Below, piece by piece: positions 1 through 9,375 of a stretch of DNA of 64,000 bases (position 1 is its first letter; each line of letters opens with the position of its first letter). The translations under genes were made by a program, and so were the position numbers. Origin of the DNA: Malaya genurostris. Taxonomy: Eukaryota; Arthropoda; Insecta; Diptera; Culicidae. The notes beneath the pieces were generated by a model. The model did not search any database, had not been told where the DNA came from, and saw only the letters and a list, made by a program, of their open reading frames with translations. The stretch spans positions 160,342,080 through 160,406,079 of the forward strand of contig NC_080572.1 of NCBI RefSeq assembly GCF_030247185.1. Direction: 5' to 3'.

Positions 1-3000
1 ATGAAGTTTGCCAACTTTCGAGAGTTTTCTGACGAGAAATACTGAAAAATTCATTGAAGCAGATTGGTCTTTCATAAATATCACCTTCTAATGCGCCCAC
101 CTTAGCCAATGAGTCTGCCTTTTCATTTCCCGGAATGGAACAATGCGAAGGGACCCAGACTAACGATATTGAATAAGACCGTTCAGATAAAGTTCTCAAG
201 TGTTCCCGTATTTTCCCCAGAAAATAAGGGGGGTACATTCCTGGCTTCATTGCCCGGAGAGCTTCTATTGAGCTTAGACTGTCCGTGACAATGAAGTAAT
301 GGTCTTTGGGCGAGGTTTCAATGATCTCGAGGGTGTACTGAATAGCAGCTAATTCTGCGACGTAAACTGAAGCCGGATCACTGAGTTTGTACGAAGCGGT
401 GATGTTTTGATTGAAGATACCGAAGCCTGTGGACTCGTTGATGTTTGATCCGTCAGTGTAAAACACCTTTTCACAGTTGACTGTTCTAAATTTATTATAA
501 AAAATATTTGGGGCCACTTGAGGGCGCACGTGATCCGGAATTCCACGAATCTCTTCTCTCATGGAAGTATCGAAAAACACAGTAGAATCAGAAGTATCCA
601 AGAAATGAGCACGGTTGGAAACAAACGAAGAAGGATTAATATTCTGAGCCATGTAATCAAAATACAAGGACATAAAACGGGTTTGAGAATTGAGCTCAAC
701 TAACCTTTCGAAATTTTCAATCACCAGAGGATTCAAAATGTCGCATCGAATGAGTAAACGATATGAGAGATCCCAGAACCGGTTTTTCAATGGGAGAACG
801 CCCGCCAGCACTTCGAGGCTCATCGTATGAGTCGATTGCATGCAACCCAAGGCAATACGCAAACAACGATACTGAATTCTTTCCAGCTTGATGAAATGAG
901 TGTTCGCCGCGGATCGGAAGCAAAAGCATCCGTATTCCATCACGGACAATATCGTTGTTTGGTACAGCCTGATCAGGTCTCCTGGATGGGCACCCCACCA
1001 CGATCCGGTTATTGTACGAAGAAAGTTGATTCTTTGTTGGCATTTTCGTTTCATATACCTAATGTGACATCCCCATGTGCCTTTGGAGTCGAACCAGACC
1101 CCGAGATATTTAAATGTGAAGACCTGAGCTATGTTTTCACCCCCTAGTTGAAGCTGTAGTTGTGCTGGTTCTCGCTTCCTTGAAAATACAACCAGCTCAG
1201 TTTTCTCCGTAGAGAACTCGATACCCATTTGAAGAGCCCATGTGGATAAGTTGGCAAGAGTATCTTGTAACGGCCCTTGCAGATCGGCAGCTTTGGGTCC
1301 TATAATAGACACAACGCTGTCATCGGCAAGTTGTCTTAGCGTGCAAGATGTGTTGATACATTCATCAATGTTGTTTACGTAAAAATTGTATAAAAGGGGG
1401 CTTAAGCATGAGCCCTGAGGAAGACCCATGTAACTGAATCGTATTGTCGACAAATCACCATGCGCGAAATACATGTGTTTCTCAGACAATAGATTATGTA
1501 AAAAGTTGTTCAAAACTGGCGAAAGACCATGCTGATGCAGCTTCTCAGATAGGATGTTTATGGAAACTGAGTCAAAAGCCCCCTTGATGTCTAGGAAAAC
1601 TGACGCCATTTGTTCCTTACGAGCAAATGCCATTTGAATTTCGGTTGAGAGCAACGCCAAACAATCGTTCGTTCCTTTGCCTCTGCGGAAACCAAATTGT
1701 GTATCTGAAAGTAAGCCATTAGTTTCGACCCAATTGTCTAGACGGAAGAGAATCATTTTTTCGAACAATTTCCGGATACAGGAAAGCATAGCAATCGGCC
1801 GATACGAATTGTGATCGGTGGCTGATTTTCCTGGTTTTTGAATGGCGATCACTTTCACTTGTCTCCAGTCATGTGGAACAATGTTGCCCTCAAGGAACTT
1901 ATTGAATAAACTCAACAAGCGCCTTTCGGCGGGGTCAGGCAGATTTTTCAACAAGTTGAATTTTATTCTGTCTAATCCCGGGGCTTTATTGTTACATGAC
2001 AAGAGTGCAAGTGAGAGCTCTACCATCGAAAACGGTGTTTCGTTTGTGTTTGGTGTCGCGGCGCGGGTGATCTTCTGTTCCGGTACAGAGTCTGGGCATA
2101 CTTTTTTAGCGAAATCGAATATCCAGCGGTTGGAATATTCCTCGCTTTCATTCGTGGTGTTATGATTGCGCATTCGTCGGGCTGTGTTCCAAAGAGTGCT
2201 CATAGATGTTTCTTTCGTTAAGACGTCTATAAACCGACGCCAGTAACCGCGTTTCTTGGCTCTAATCAAGTTCTTAGTTTTAACGTCTAACGCCGCGTAA
2301 TTCCGGTAATTATCAGGTGTTCCATTTTTTCTGAATATTTTATACGCGGAGGCTCTCTCCGCGTTTAAATTTGTGCACTCTTTGTCCCACCACGGGTTGG
2401 GAGGACGGATGTTAGTTTTCGCGCCGGGTACACGTTTCGTCTGAGCTTGAGTCGCGGTGTCGAGAATCAAGCCAGCCAAAAACGTGTACTCTTCCTCCGG
2501 AGGAAGTTGTTGAGTTCTTTCAAGTTTCTCAGATATCGAGGTCGCATAGCTATTCCAATCAATATTTCGTGTGAGGTCGTACGAAACATTGATTGTCTTC
2601 GATGGTTTTGAGCCGCTGGTGATTGATATTACGATCGGTAGGTGATCGCTACCGTGGGGATCAGGAATTACCTCCCACGTGCAATCCAACCGTAGCGATG
2701 TCGAGCAAAGGGATAAATCCAGCGCACTTGGTCTTGCTGGTGGTGCAGGAATCCGTGTCATTTCTCCCGTATTCAATATTGTCATATTGAAGTTATCGCC
2801 GATATCATGGATCATAGCTGATCTGTTATCATCGTGAAGACAGCCCCATCCCGTACCGTGTGAGTTAAAGTCTCCCAAAACCAACGTCGGTGCGGGAAGG
2901 AGCTCAATGATATCACTGAGTCGCCGATGCCCAACTGAGGCTCTTGGGGGAATGTAGATGGAAGCAATACAAAGGTCCTTACCTTTGATTGTAACATGAC

Positions 3001-3295
3001 ATGCGACAACTTCAATACCTGGTATCGAGGGGAGGTTAATTCGATAAAAAGAATAGCACTTTTTGATCCCTAAAAGTACTCCTCCGTAGGGATCATCTCG
3101 ATCCAGGCGAATAATGTTAAAATCGTGGGAGTTTAAGGGTATTTCAGAAGTTAACCAAGTTTCGCACAATGCAAATGCGTCACATTTCAGATTATTTACT
3201 AGAAATTTAAATGAATCTATTTTTGGGATAATACTTCTACAATTCCACTGTAAAACAGTGATTAGATCCGTGACCTCGGTGGATGATTTAGCCAT
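1..3295 (-). CDS. I-clade ORF2: endonuclease, reverse transcriptase, RNase H (3' end outside window)
   Basis: The start ATG (3295-3293) overlaps the ORF1 stop in an ATGGCTAA arrangement, identical in layout to copy A. From there the same frame is read at 3295 and at the window edge (codon at 4-2), so about 1098 codons appear open. Visible motifs are an N-terminal AP endonuclease (LQWNCRS, CETWL, LGDFNSHG), reverse transcriptase motif A with LDIKGAFDSVS near 1590, and RNase H with a serine-rich TDSLSSIEA segment and VWVPSHCSIPGNEKAD near the edge. Copy A's ORF2 has 1229 codons from the equivalent ATG, so roughly 130 codons should lie to the left. No frame break was found in the parts translated by eye (3295-2700 and 180-1); the rest is inferred because no competing interrupted frame was seen. 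Confidence 0.85.
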   Translation of the reverse strand, partial: MAKSSTEVTDLITVLQWNCRSIIPKIDSFKFLVNNLKCDAFALCETWLTSEIPLNSHDFNIIRLDRDDPYGGVLLGIKKCYSFYRINLPSIPGIEVVACHVTIKGKDLCIASIYIPPRASVGHRRLSDIIELLPAPTLVLGDFNSHGTGWGCLHDDNRSAMIHDIGDNFNMTILNTGEMTRIPAPPARPSALDLSLCSTSLRLDCTWEVIPDPHGSDHLPIVISITSGSKPSKTINVSYDLTRNIDWNSYATSISEKLERTQQLPPEEEYTFLAGLILDTATQAQTKRVPGAKTNIRPPNPWWDKECTNLNAERASAYKIFRKNGTPDNYRNYAALDVKTKNLIRAKKRGYWRRFIDVLTKETSMSTLWNTARRMRNHNTTNESEEYSNRWIFDFAKKVCPDSVPEQKITRAATPNTNETPFSMVELSLALLSCNNKAPGLDRIKFNLLKNLPDPAERRLLSLFNKFLEGNIVPHDWRQVKVIAIQKPGKSATDHNSYRPIAMLSCIRKLFEKMILFRLDNWVETNGLLSDTQFGFRRGKGTNDCLALLSTEIQMAFARKEQMASVFLDIKGAFDSVSINILSEKLHQHGLSPVLNNFLHNLLSEKHMYFAHGDLSTIRFSYMGLPQGSCLSPLLYNFYVNNIDECINTSCTLRQLADDSVVSIIGPKAADLQGPLQDTLANLSTWALQMGIEFSTEKTELVVFSRKREPAQLQLQLGGENIAQVFTFKYLGVWFDSKGTWGCHIRYMKRKCQQRINFLRTITGSWWGAHPGDLIRLYQTTILSVMEYGCFCFRSAANTHFIKLERIQYRCLRIALGCMQSTHTMSLEVLAGVLPLKNRFWDLSYRLLIRCDILNPLVIENFERLVELNSQTRFMSLYFDYMAQNINPSSFVSNRAHFLDTSDSTVFFDTSMREEIRGIPDHVRPQVAPNIFYNKFRTVNCEKVFYTDGSNINESTGFGIFNQNITASYKLSDPASVYVAELAAIQYTLEIIETSPKDHYFIVTDSLSSIEALRAMKPGMYPPYFLGKIREHLRTLSERSYSISLVWVPSHCSIPGNEKADSLAKVGALEGDIYERPICFNEFFSISRQKTLESWQTS

Positions 3296-4634
3296 CGAAA
3301 GATACAATCGCTGAAAGAAGGGGCCAATTTGCAGTCAACTGCTTCAAATATGTTTTTACTGTAGGCATGAAAGCAATTAAAATGCTTCTAAGAGGGTCTG
3401 AAATATTGAAAGTTGTAAAAATCCAGTCCACAACATCAGAAAACTTGATAAGTCCAGCACCTAGTTGGTTCTCTGGTGGATTTTTAGGGACGCTTGGGGA
3501 TTTTGTAGTCCCTGGAAGTGGTGGGAATTCTATCTCGGAATTGAGCTTTCCGAGACCAGGAGCTTTTTGCTTCGGTGATTTTTCCCGATTCCCGTTAGCT
3601 GTAACTTTTCGAAGCCCTTCGGAAGACACCTTCGAACCCTTACTAGGTAGCTTATGAGAAGATTTATTCATTCTTTTCCTACAGCTATGAGGGACCGCTG
3701 AAGATGGACCTTCCAAAGGGTCGTCAGAATCGCTCTCGTCAGTCGACAAGCAGGCATATGGATTCGTTGTCTGTTTAGGAGGGGTGGCACTTTTAAGCAT
3801 CTCTGCGAAGGAACGCTTGGAGTGCTCCTTTAGGGAACGCTTCATTCGATCACCTCGCAGTTTGTAAGCGGGACAATCAGAGAGGTCATGTGGACCCTCC
3901 TTACAGTAGAGACACTTTTCAGCATCCTTACCGCAAGAGCCGTCCGCATGAGCTTCCCCACAGTTAGCACAACGTGGCTTATTGCTGCAATGGGTAGCTG
4001 TATGCCCCAGTTGTTTGCAATTGGTACAATTCATTATCCGGGGTACAAATAAACGAACAGGCAAACGAACCCGGTCCAAGAGGATGTAGTTGGGCAAAGC
4101 AGTGCCGGCGAAGGTCACACGATAAGAGTCTGATTGGGGATAAGACTTTGTTCCATCCCCTGCGATCGATACTGAATGCAATCGCTTGCAATCCAGTATC
4201 TTGACATTCTTAAGTGAGGGGTCTTTAAAACAACCCGCCCCGTACTTAAGAATATCCTCGCAAGTCAAACTCGAATCGGTGACCACACCGTCGATTTCTA
4301 CTTCGCGAGCGGGCACGTAGACGCGGTACTCCTGCGTAAAGGGATCCTTTTGAACAAGCTCATTAGCCTGTTTAGAGCTGGTAAACAGGACCCTGAGCTT
4401 GTCTGGCCGTATTCTATCAATACTTTTTATAGTATTATATCGCGAAAACAGGTCTCGCGATATTTTTAAAATATTTAAATTTTTTTCTCTTGATTTGGTC
4501 CGGAAATAGACCGCGTAAGGCCCGGCCGGTAGTGCGAGCCCATCAGGATAGCTCTTTATGCGGGACATTTTACAGACAAGGGAAGTCTCCATTTGAACAT
4601 CGGGAGCGGGGGGGCCAGGACTTAAATTAGACAT
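3288..4634 (-). CDS. I-clade ORF1 (Gag-like nucleic-acid-binding protein)
   Basis: This 448-residue protein has an N-terminal RRM-like region and three consecutive zinc knuckles beginning with CTNCKQLGHTATHC, followed by CANCGEAHADGSC and CLYCKEGPHDLSDC. A basic, Ser/Pro-rich linker and a hydrophobic C-terminal stretch follow (FSDVVDWIFTTFNI). This is the usual design of I-clade ORF1, which binds element RNA and forms the ribonucleoprotein. It is collinear with copy A ORF1 (441 residues), sharing for instance the segment RVTFAG(T/S)ALP. The start is the first ATG of the frame, about 470 bases from the element 5' end. The stop overlaps the ORF2 ATG, suggesting coupled or reinitiated translation. 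Confidence 0.88.
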   Translation of the reverse strand: MSNLSPGPPAPDVQMETSLVCKMSRIKSYPDGLALPAGPYAVYFRTKSREKNLNILKISRDLFSRYNTIKSIDRIRPDKLRVLFTSSKQANELVQKDPFTQEYRVYVPAREVEIDGVVTDSSLTCEDILKYGAGCFKDPSLKNVKILDCKRLHSVSIAGDGTKSYPQSDSYRVTFAGTALPNYILLDRVRLPVRLFVPRIMNCTNCKQLGHTATHCSNKPRCANCGEAHADGSCGKDAEKCLYCKEGPHDLSDCPAYKLRGDRMKRSLKEHSKRSFAEMLKSATPPKQTTNPYACLSTDESDSDDPLEGPSSAVPHSCRKRMNKSSHKLPSKGSKVSSEGLRKVTANGNREKSPKQKAPGLGKLNSEIEFPPLPGTTKSPSVPKNPPENQLGAGLIKFSDVVDWIFTTFNISDPLRSILIAFMPTVKTYLKQLTANWPLLSAIVSFDG

Positions 4635-4781
4635 GTCGCGGAACTACTTCCGCGCAGAAACAAGTAATTCGGGGGGAAATATAATGGTCAAAAACGAATA
4701 ATCGAAGTAACGGTACTTAACTTAAGATCCAACGGGGGACACCAAGCTGGTCTTCGTCGGTCGGCGTATCGCCGCTTTGAT

Positions 4782-4981
4782 GATGTGCAAAAAACCTCCG
4801 AGAGGAAAAAGCACACTTATTTATTATCCTCACACAATGGCCGCTTGTTTACAATCCGCACACTTGGCCTTGATCGGCGAAACAATAACCGGCTAACGGT
4901 ACCGTTTCGATCCACCGCTCACAATAAGGCACTGTTCTATTATATAATGCGAAAAAAACCTCTCAGAGGAAAAAGCACTAT
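4782..4981 (-). repeat. Duplicated palindromic motif in the I copy L 5' UTR
   Basis: Two copies of a roughly 30-base motif, about 4784-4815 and 4948-4980, share the pattern of an A run, a short palindrome (CCTCCGAGAGG or CCTCTCAGAGG) and AAAAAGCAC. Both lie in the 5' UTR of the minus-strand element. Their function is unknown; they could be transcription or translation control sites. Confidence 0.6.
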
Positions 4982-5071
4982 TGTCTATAACACAATATCG
5001 TTTCGAACGTCCGACCACTTTATCACACACACACACAACTGGTTTTCAATGCTTTCGCAGTAAATCCAAAT

Positions 5072-5106
5072 CACGTCCGTTCGCTCGGAAGGTTGAAACG
5101 GCAATG
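5072..5106 (-). promoter_or_regulatory. Internal Pol II promoter of I copy L: initiator plus DPE
   Basis: On the minus strand the element begins TTCATTGCC, with the A at 5105 taken as +1. A GGACGTG heptamer occupies 5078-5072, exactly +28 to +34. GGACGTG matches the downstream promoter element consensus (A/G)G(A/T)CGTG, and TCATTG is one base off the TCAKTY initiator. TATA-less initiator/DPE promoters at the very 5' end are known for Drosophila I and jockey elements. Confidence 0.7.
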
Positions 5107-5161
5107 AAGAAAAACTTATGTAAATTGCCTTAAGAAATAAACGTATTTATGAAAAAAAAAA
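5107..5161 (+). mobile_element. I-type 3' tail fragment, opposite orientation, fused to the 5' end of copy L
   Basis: Plus-strand bases 5107-5155 match the 3' terminus of I copy A (around 49552-49600): shared blocks ACTTATGTAAATTGCCTTAAG, shortened here, and CGTATTTATG followed by an A tract. A TAA follows the A tract. The fragment starts exactly where minus-strand copy L begins. It could be an older truncated insertion, or the 3' half of the same insertion as copy L. Confidence 0.75.
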
Positions 5162-5162
5162 A

Positions 5163-5430
5163 TAATCTGAATTACCTTTAATGTGTTTGTAATTTTATGT
5201 TGTATGTTTGATTATTTTTATTCAACATTTTAAAAAAAGTATTTGAATTAAGATTAGGTGTCAATTGGTGATTGGGATTTATAGATTATTTGACAAATTT
5301 CAAACGATATTGATCACGTTTGTCAGCTTGCACAGGTCGTATCTTCCAAATAAAATTTGTATGTGTACAAAACAATATAAAATTGTATCCTTAATTATCA
5401 AATATATTGGGCAGTTTTCAATCATATGCT
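5163..5430. repeat. Dispersed repeat family R3, copy 1
   Basis: This stretch is closely similar to 7932-8190: both contain CTTTAATGTGTTTGTAATTT, the phrase AGGTGTCAATTGGTGATTGG and CAGCTTGCACAGG. No coding capacity or terminal repeats were recognised. Copy 1 directly follows the I-type tail, so it marks the pre-insertion target. Confidence 0.75.
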
Positions 5431-5461
5431 TCATGACAATACGTAAATAATGTTTTGTCAT

Positions 5462-5870
5462 TCTTATATAGAAAGGCTATGCAATTACTGAGAAAATCGA
5501 CTCTTGAACGGAGGCACGGAGGTCCGAGTGTCATATACTATTCGACTCAGTTCGTCGAGTCGTAGATAGTCGATATTTAATTTTTTTTCTCGAGATAACA
5601 CTGAATCTCGACGTTTCATACAATTTTAAGACTTTTGGCATACAAAAAAAATTCGATTTCGGAAATTTCATGTACTTCCCCTATGGTGATTTCTCAAGAT
5701 CGAAAATTTTCAAACCTTAACCGCCGAGCAACACCCCTTAATTATGTCCGATTTAGCTCAAATTTTGCATGGAGGCTTTTTTCGATGTGCTTAAAATTTT
5801 GAGCACTAGCGCTTTACGAAATTAGATGTGATTCCAGAATAGTTTAAGATTAATAAATATTGTTCTAAAA
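5462..5870. repeat. Dispersed repeat families R1 (5462-5560) and R2 (5590-5870, reversed)
   Basis: 5466-5560 (TAGAAAGGCTATGCAAT followed by a block ending ATTCGACTCAGTTCGTCGAG) recurs near 36225-36320 and 42323-42415. 5590-5870 is the reverse complement of a non-coding unit found at 35825-36110 and 37885-38060, with shared GAAAATTTTCGATC and TTTAGCTCAAATTT-type blocks. These are unclassified high-copy repeats. Confidence 0.6.
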
Positions 5871-6665
5871 CATTGCACCTTCATTTAGATTTTATGAAAA
5901 AAGGCCGAACAATTGAATCACGGTTCCTTTTCCTACGAATTAGTAACTTTTAATTGTAGTTCACAAATTGGATAGTGCATTTGTTGTATTGCCTAATTCT
6001 AATGAATGAGATTTGGAGTTGAGTCTGTTGAGAGGCTTGGTTTGCGAGATAATTTTACTCGTGTGTGAAATAAAATTTGTATTATCGTCATTGCGAATTG
6101 AATTTGTATGACAAATGCGTTTTCGAAACAATCTTTTGTGATTTCTAGCAAAGAATATATGTAATTAAAATTCTGTATCAACATTTATAAGCGAATTATC
6201 TTTTCACAGCACTACATTTTGCATGTTGCTAGCTGTTCATCTTATGCTACATATTTTTCTCATCACTTAAGTATCAATAGAACTGTTTGATGTTTGAATA
6301 ACGCGTTTTCACTCAATCGAATTGAAACATATCGCAAAAAAGCACATGATCGATTACATAAACTTATGTCTTTGTTTGACCTTCAAGTAAAATTGCAATA
6401 CTCCAACGGAACCATAGCCAAATTTCTAGAATCTTCTATCGACACGTAACAGAAATTGATTGATGAGCTTAGCACACACAGTTATATTTGTGTGTCATTA
6501 TTCTTCAACTTTCACATAGACTTTAAGTTTCAGAAATAGTATAGCGTGTCATACAGAAACGAAATAATGTTTTCAGCTCACAATAAACGTATAAACGTAA
6601 AATTTAATAAAGCTTCAATCAAAATTGAATACCACTTTTCGTTTTCTTTCCTCGTTTCGATTCAG
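5871..6665. other. Intronic A/T-rich sequence, no feature seen
   Basis: No gene, inverted ends or repeat was recognised here. It precedes the first visible host exon and ends in a good polypyrimidine tract and acceptor (TTTCGATTCAG at 6655-6665). Confidence 0.6.
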
Positions 6666-7028
6666 GTTGCCCGACCGCTGTTGGAACGTTCATTCTATAG
6701 AAAGGTCCAAAGTAGAAAAGTATTCACCCACAGGGAATCATTCGATACAATCATTTCAAAGACTGAAGAGAAATTATCCAAGTGCCGAATCGACTACAAG
6801 CAATGCTATATTGCGCATCGTCAGAATCCTACCCAACATACACTGACGCAGTACATCGACTCCCACAATGCATATGTTCAGCAGCTGCATGCCACCAATG
6901 CCATGTTGGAGGCGTACCATTGTGAGACTTTGCCACAGTTGATGCAAGAGCTAGAGGAAATTTACAATGACCTATGCAACATAGTAGCGGAAGCGGTATT
7001 GCAAGGCGCTGAAGCAATTTCAGTCAAA
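6666..7028 (+). CDS. Host gene exon: F-BAR domain segment (Fes/Fer-like)
   Basis: The exon is 363 bp, 121 codons, phase 0 at both ends. It follows a T-rich acceptor ending CGATTCAG and ends AAA|GTGAGT. The peptide is helical and charged, with KTEEKLSKCRIDYKQCY, then SHNAYVQQLHATNAMLEAYH and CETLPQLMQELEEIYNDLC. The pattern HN-YV--L, then Y--TLP-L---L, is that of the third to fourth helices of F-BAR domains, particularly the Fes/Fer (Fps85D) type. F-BAR proteins dimerise and bind curved membranes at the cell cortex. Whether an SH2-kinase, SH3 or RhoGAP module follows cannot be seen. srGAP or another F-BAR family is the main alternative. Confidence 0.8.
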
Positions 7029-7424
7029 GTGAGTATCCATTTGTGTTCATATTTATATATTTAGAAAACATGATATCGTCATTATCATCATCGTCAGCTG
7101 TTGCAAACCTATTTCAGTGGACACTGAGTTGATGTTTCACTACTCTCTTTTATGATATACGGCATATTGGCAGACTATTTGTCAGACAACTGGGGCTTCC
7201 GTATAATCACCGGACACCACGGGAAGACACTTTGTGACACTGATGATTATTCCTTGTGGGCTTCCATTATTGCTAGAAACAATTTCCTGTCCCATCATCA
7301 TCATTTCTTCTTTTTTCCCATACGAAACACAACGTTTAGTGAGTTTCCTGTTTCCTGTACATAACTTAGTTCATCAAATCATCAAATGTTTGATCGTCGA
7401 GTGTAGACAACTCTGGAGTGGTAT

Positions 7425-7693
7425 TATGTATCTCGATTCGACTAAAAATTTATCGAATCGACCTTGTTTCGTATGTTCTCGATTCGAACTCGATCATTGA
7501 GTTTCATTCGACTTCACTCGAAGAAGTATAAGAAACTCGAGAAGTTTTGGTATTATGAAACCAAAACAATCGAGTTTGTAAACGACTAAACTCGATAAGA
7601 AATGGTCGATATCTTTATTGATATCGACTTTGAATTTTGGAATACTTTCCATTTATTTAAAGGTAGTTATCGAGAGCGTCATCGATTTTCATA
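7425..7693. repeat. TCGA-rich cluster with small hairpins
   Basis: About sixteen TCGA tetramers occur in roughly 270 bases. Two clean hairpins are visible: TCGATTCGA pairing with TCGAATCGA near 7434-7462, and GTCGATATC pairing with GATATCGAC near 7608-7630. There is no ORF. It may be the remnant of a foldback element. Confidence 0.5.
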
Positions 7694-7931
7694 AACAAAT
7701 TAGTATTGATGATCTTTAGTCTAACGCATTGTTTTGTATATCATGATATATTTTGTGCGTTTGAAACGAATTGTGAGAAAAAGGCGTAGGAAAGTGGGTG
7801 ATATTGAAAACGATTTACTAATGCGGAAAATTGAAATTAATAGCAAAGTTTCATTCAATAATTTTGATTTTTTTGTGTTCCATTTAATGTTTGGCATGGT
7901 AACAATTAAAAGTTTTATTTAGAATTATTCC

Positions 7932-8190
7932 AATCTAATCTGAATTGCCTTTAATGTGTTTGTAATTTTATGTTGTATGTTTGATTATTTTTAATCCATA
8001 ATTTATAAATAGAATTTGAAATAAGATTAGGTGTCAATTGGTGATTGGGATATAAAGACAAATATGACAAATTTCAATCGAAATTGATCACATTTGTCAG
8101 CTTGCACAGGCCATATCTTCCAAATAAAATTTGTATGTGCATAAAACAATATAAAATTTTATTCTTAATTTTCAAATATATTGAAAAAAT
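7932..8190. repeat. Dispersed repeat family R3, copy 2
   Basis: Homologous to 5163-5430 over about 250 bases with scattered substitutions and small indels. It keeps the bases upstream of the point where copy 1 is interrupted (TTATTCCAATCTAATCTG), so it supplies the expected empty-site sequence for the insertion to its left. Confidence 0.75.
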
Positions 8191-8463
8191 TTCAAAAATT
8201 CCCGAAAAGTTTATCCAGCTCCGACTTCCGGTTTAGGTATAAGCGCGATAAGTGAAAAATTTATAATTTCATTAGAAGCTTTTCAAAAGTGATGGCGAAA
8301 CGAGGTGCAAATTTTTATAAAACCTACTGGTAAATTCATCTTATTAGACGATCTTGTAAGTTGGTGGATATATGAATCAACTTTGGGACCACCAGTAACA
8401 GTTCGGCTGAAAAGTTCGTATCGTTTAATAGAAACACACATTTTTTGCCAAAATTCGTTTTTA

Positions 8464-8534
8464 TTATTCAACATAATTGCCATCAGAGGCGATACAGCGA
8501 TTATAGCGATCTTCCAACTTTTCGATACCATTTT
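8464..8534 (-). pseudogene. Mariner transposase, C-terminal codons beyond the BEL insertion
   Basis: Read on the minus strand, this gives the typical mariner C-terminus (NGIEKLEDRYNRCI, then a short tail and stop). It directly continues the segment that ends at 16140. The inverted repeat of the mariner follows at 8398. Confidence 0.85.
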
Positions 8535-9084
8535 TGTTAACGATATTCGTCGTCAAGAGTACTTGTGAACCATCTGCCCTATCCCTCGCAAGAAAGTTAC
8601 CACAGGGAATAAAAATTACGTGACTCATGCTCATGTTTGACAGACGGTAGGAGTGAAAGAGAAAAATAGAAATCAATCATCGTAAGCAGTTTGATAGCGC
8701 GCAGTGAAATTTATTTATTTCCCTATTGTTCAATTATTAAATCTAAATTGATTCATCCACGTAGTGAGTGGAAAAACTAGTTCAATTGAGGTACGTTGTG
8801 AATTGCGAAGATTTACTTAGATTACTTACCTGAATAATTGAATTACACTTACCTGAAAAGTTGTTGAAAAATACTTACCTGAAACTTAACCTAAAACTTA
8901 CCTATTGTAGATTGTGAGCAATCATCCTTCCGTGACAATACCTGAAAAGAAAGAAGAAGAAAACACTGAATATGTATGAAATAAGTATACTTACCATAGA
9001 ATAATAATTAATTAATTGAATAAATTACAGCCTTTTAGCTGCTTAGTTTGGCAACTGTAAAGACGGTGTTTACTTTCTGGAACA
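8535..9084 (+). repeat. BEL/Pao 5' LTR
   Basis: 550 bp, TG...CA. It contains an AATAAA-type signal near 9017 and five antisense matches to the splice-donor consensus (see findings). It also supplies a small ORF tail (VNDIRRQEYL) that, in the 3' LTR, ends the pol protein. Confidence 0.95.
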
Positions 9085-9375
9085 TTTCTAAAAGGATATT
9101 CATCCTAAGTTGGATGTTTGGATAGTCATCCTTGGAAGTTCCTTCGACAGACGTACCGTCCGGAAGATAGTCTACTGCGCCGAGAAGTACATACCGAAGA
9201 CGACCGCTCGGAAGTGAGGTTTGAGAGTGCAAACATCGATCGCTATAATTATATACGATAGTTTTCTGTCACCAACTATTCGCGAGTCCCGTACAGTTTA
9301 GGATAGATTGAAATAAATTGTATAAACTGCTTAGGGAAAGTTAGGTCGCAATTTCGGTTAAAATAATCGTTCGAA

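Larger units (their letters stand above)
1..5106 (-). mobile_element. I-clade non-LTR retrotransposon, near full length, runs off the left edge (copy L)
   Basis: The element reads on the minus strand: 5' UTR (about 4635-5106), ORF1 (3288-4634) and ORF2 (3295 to beyond base 1). Its 5' end is set at 5106 because minus-strand CATT begins there and a downstream promoter element lies at the expected spacing. ORF1 with three CCHC knuckles and ORF2 with endonuclease, reverse transcriptase and RNase H are the known arrangement of the I clade. The family is related to copies A, B and C in this window but clearly diverged from them. The 3' end, tail and target duplication are not visible. Both frames are open throughout what can be seen, so this looks like a young copy. 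Confidence 0.9.

Noticed and set aside
717..1147. Alternative frames of about 100 codons on both strands at the left end
   Set aside because: Shadows of the minus-strand I ORF2 frame that runs open through the region.
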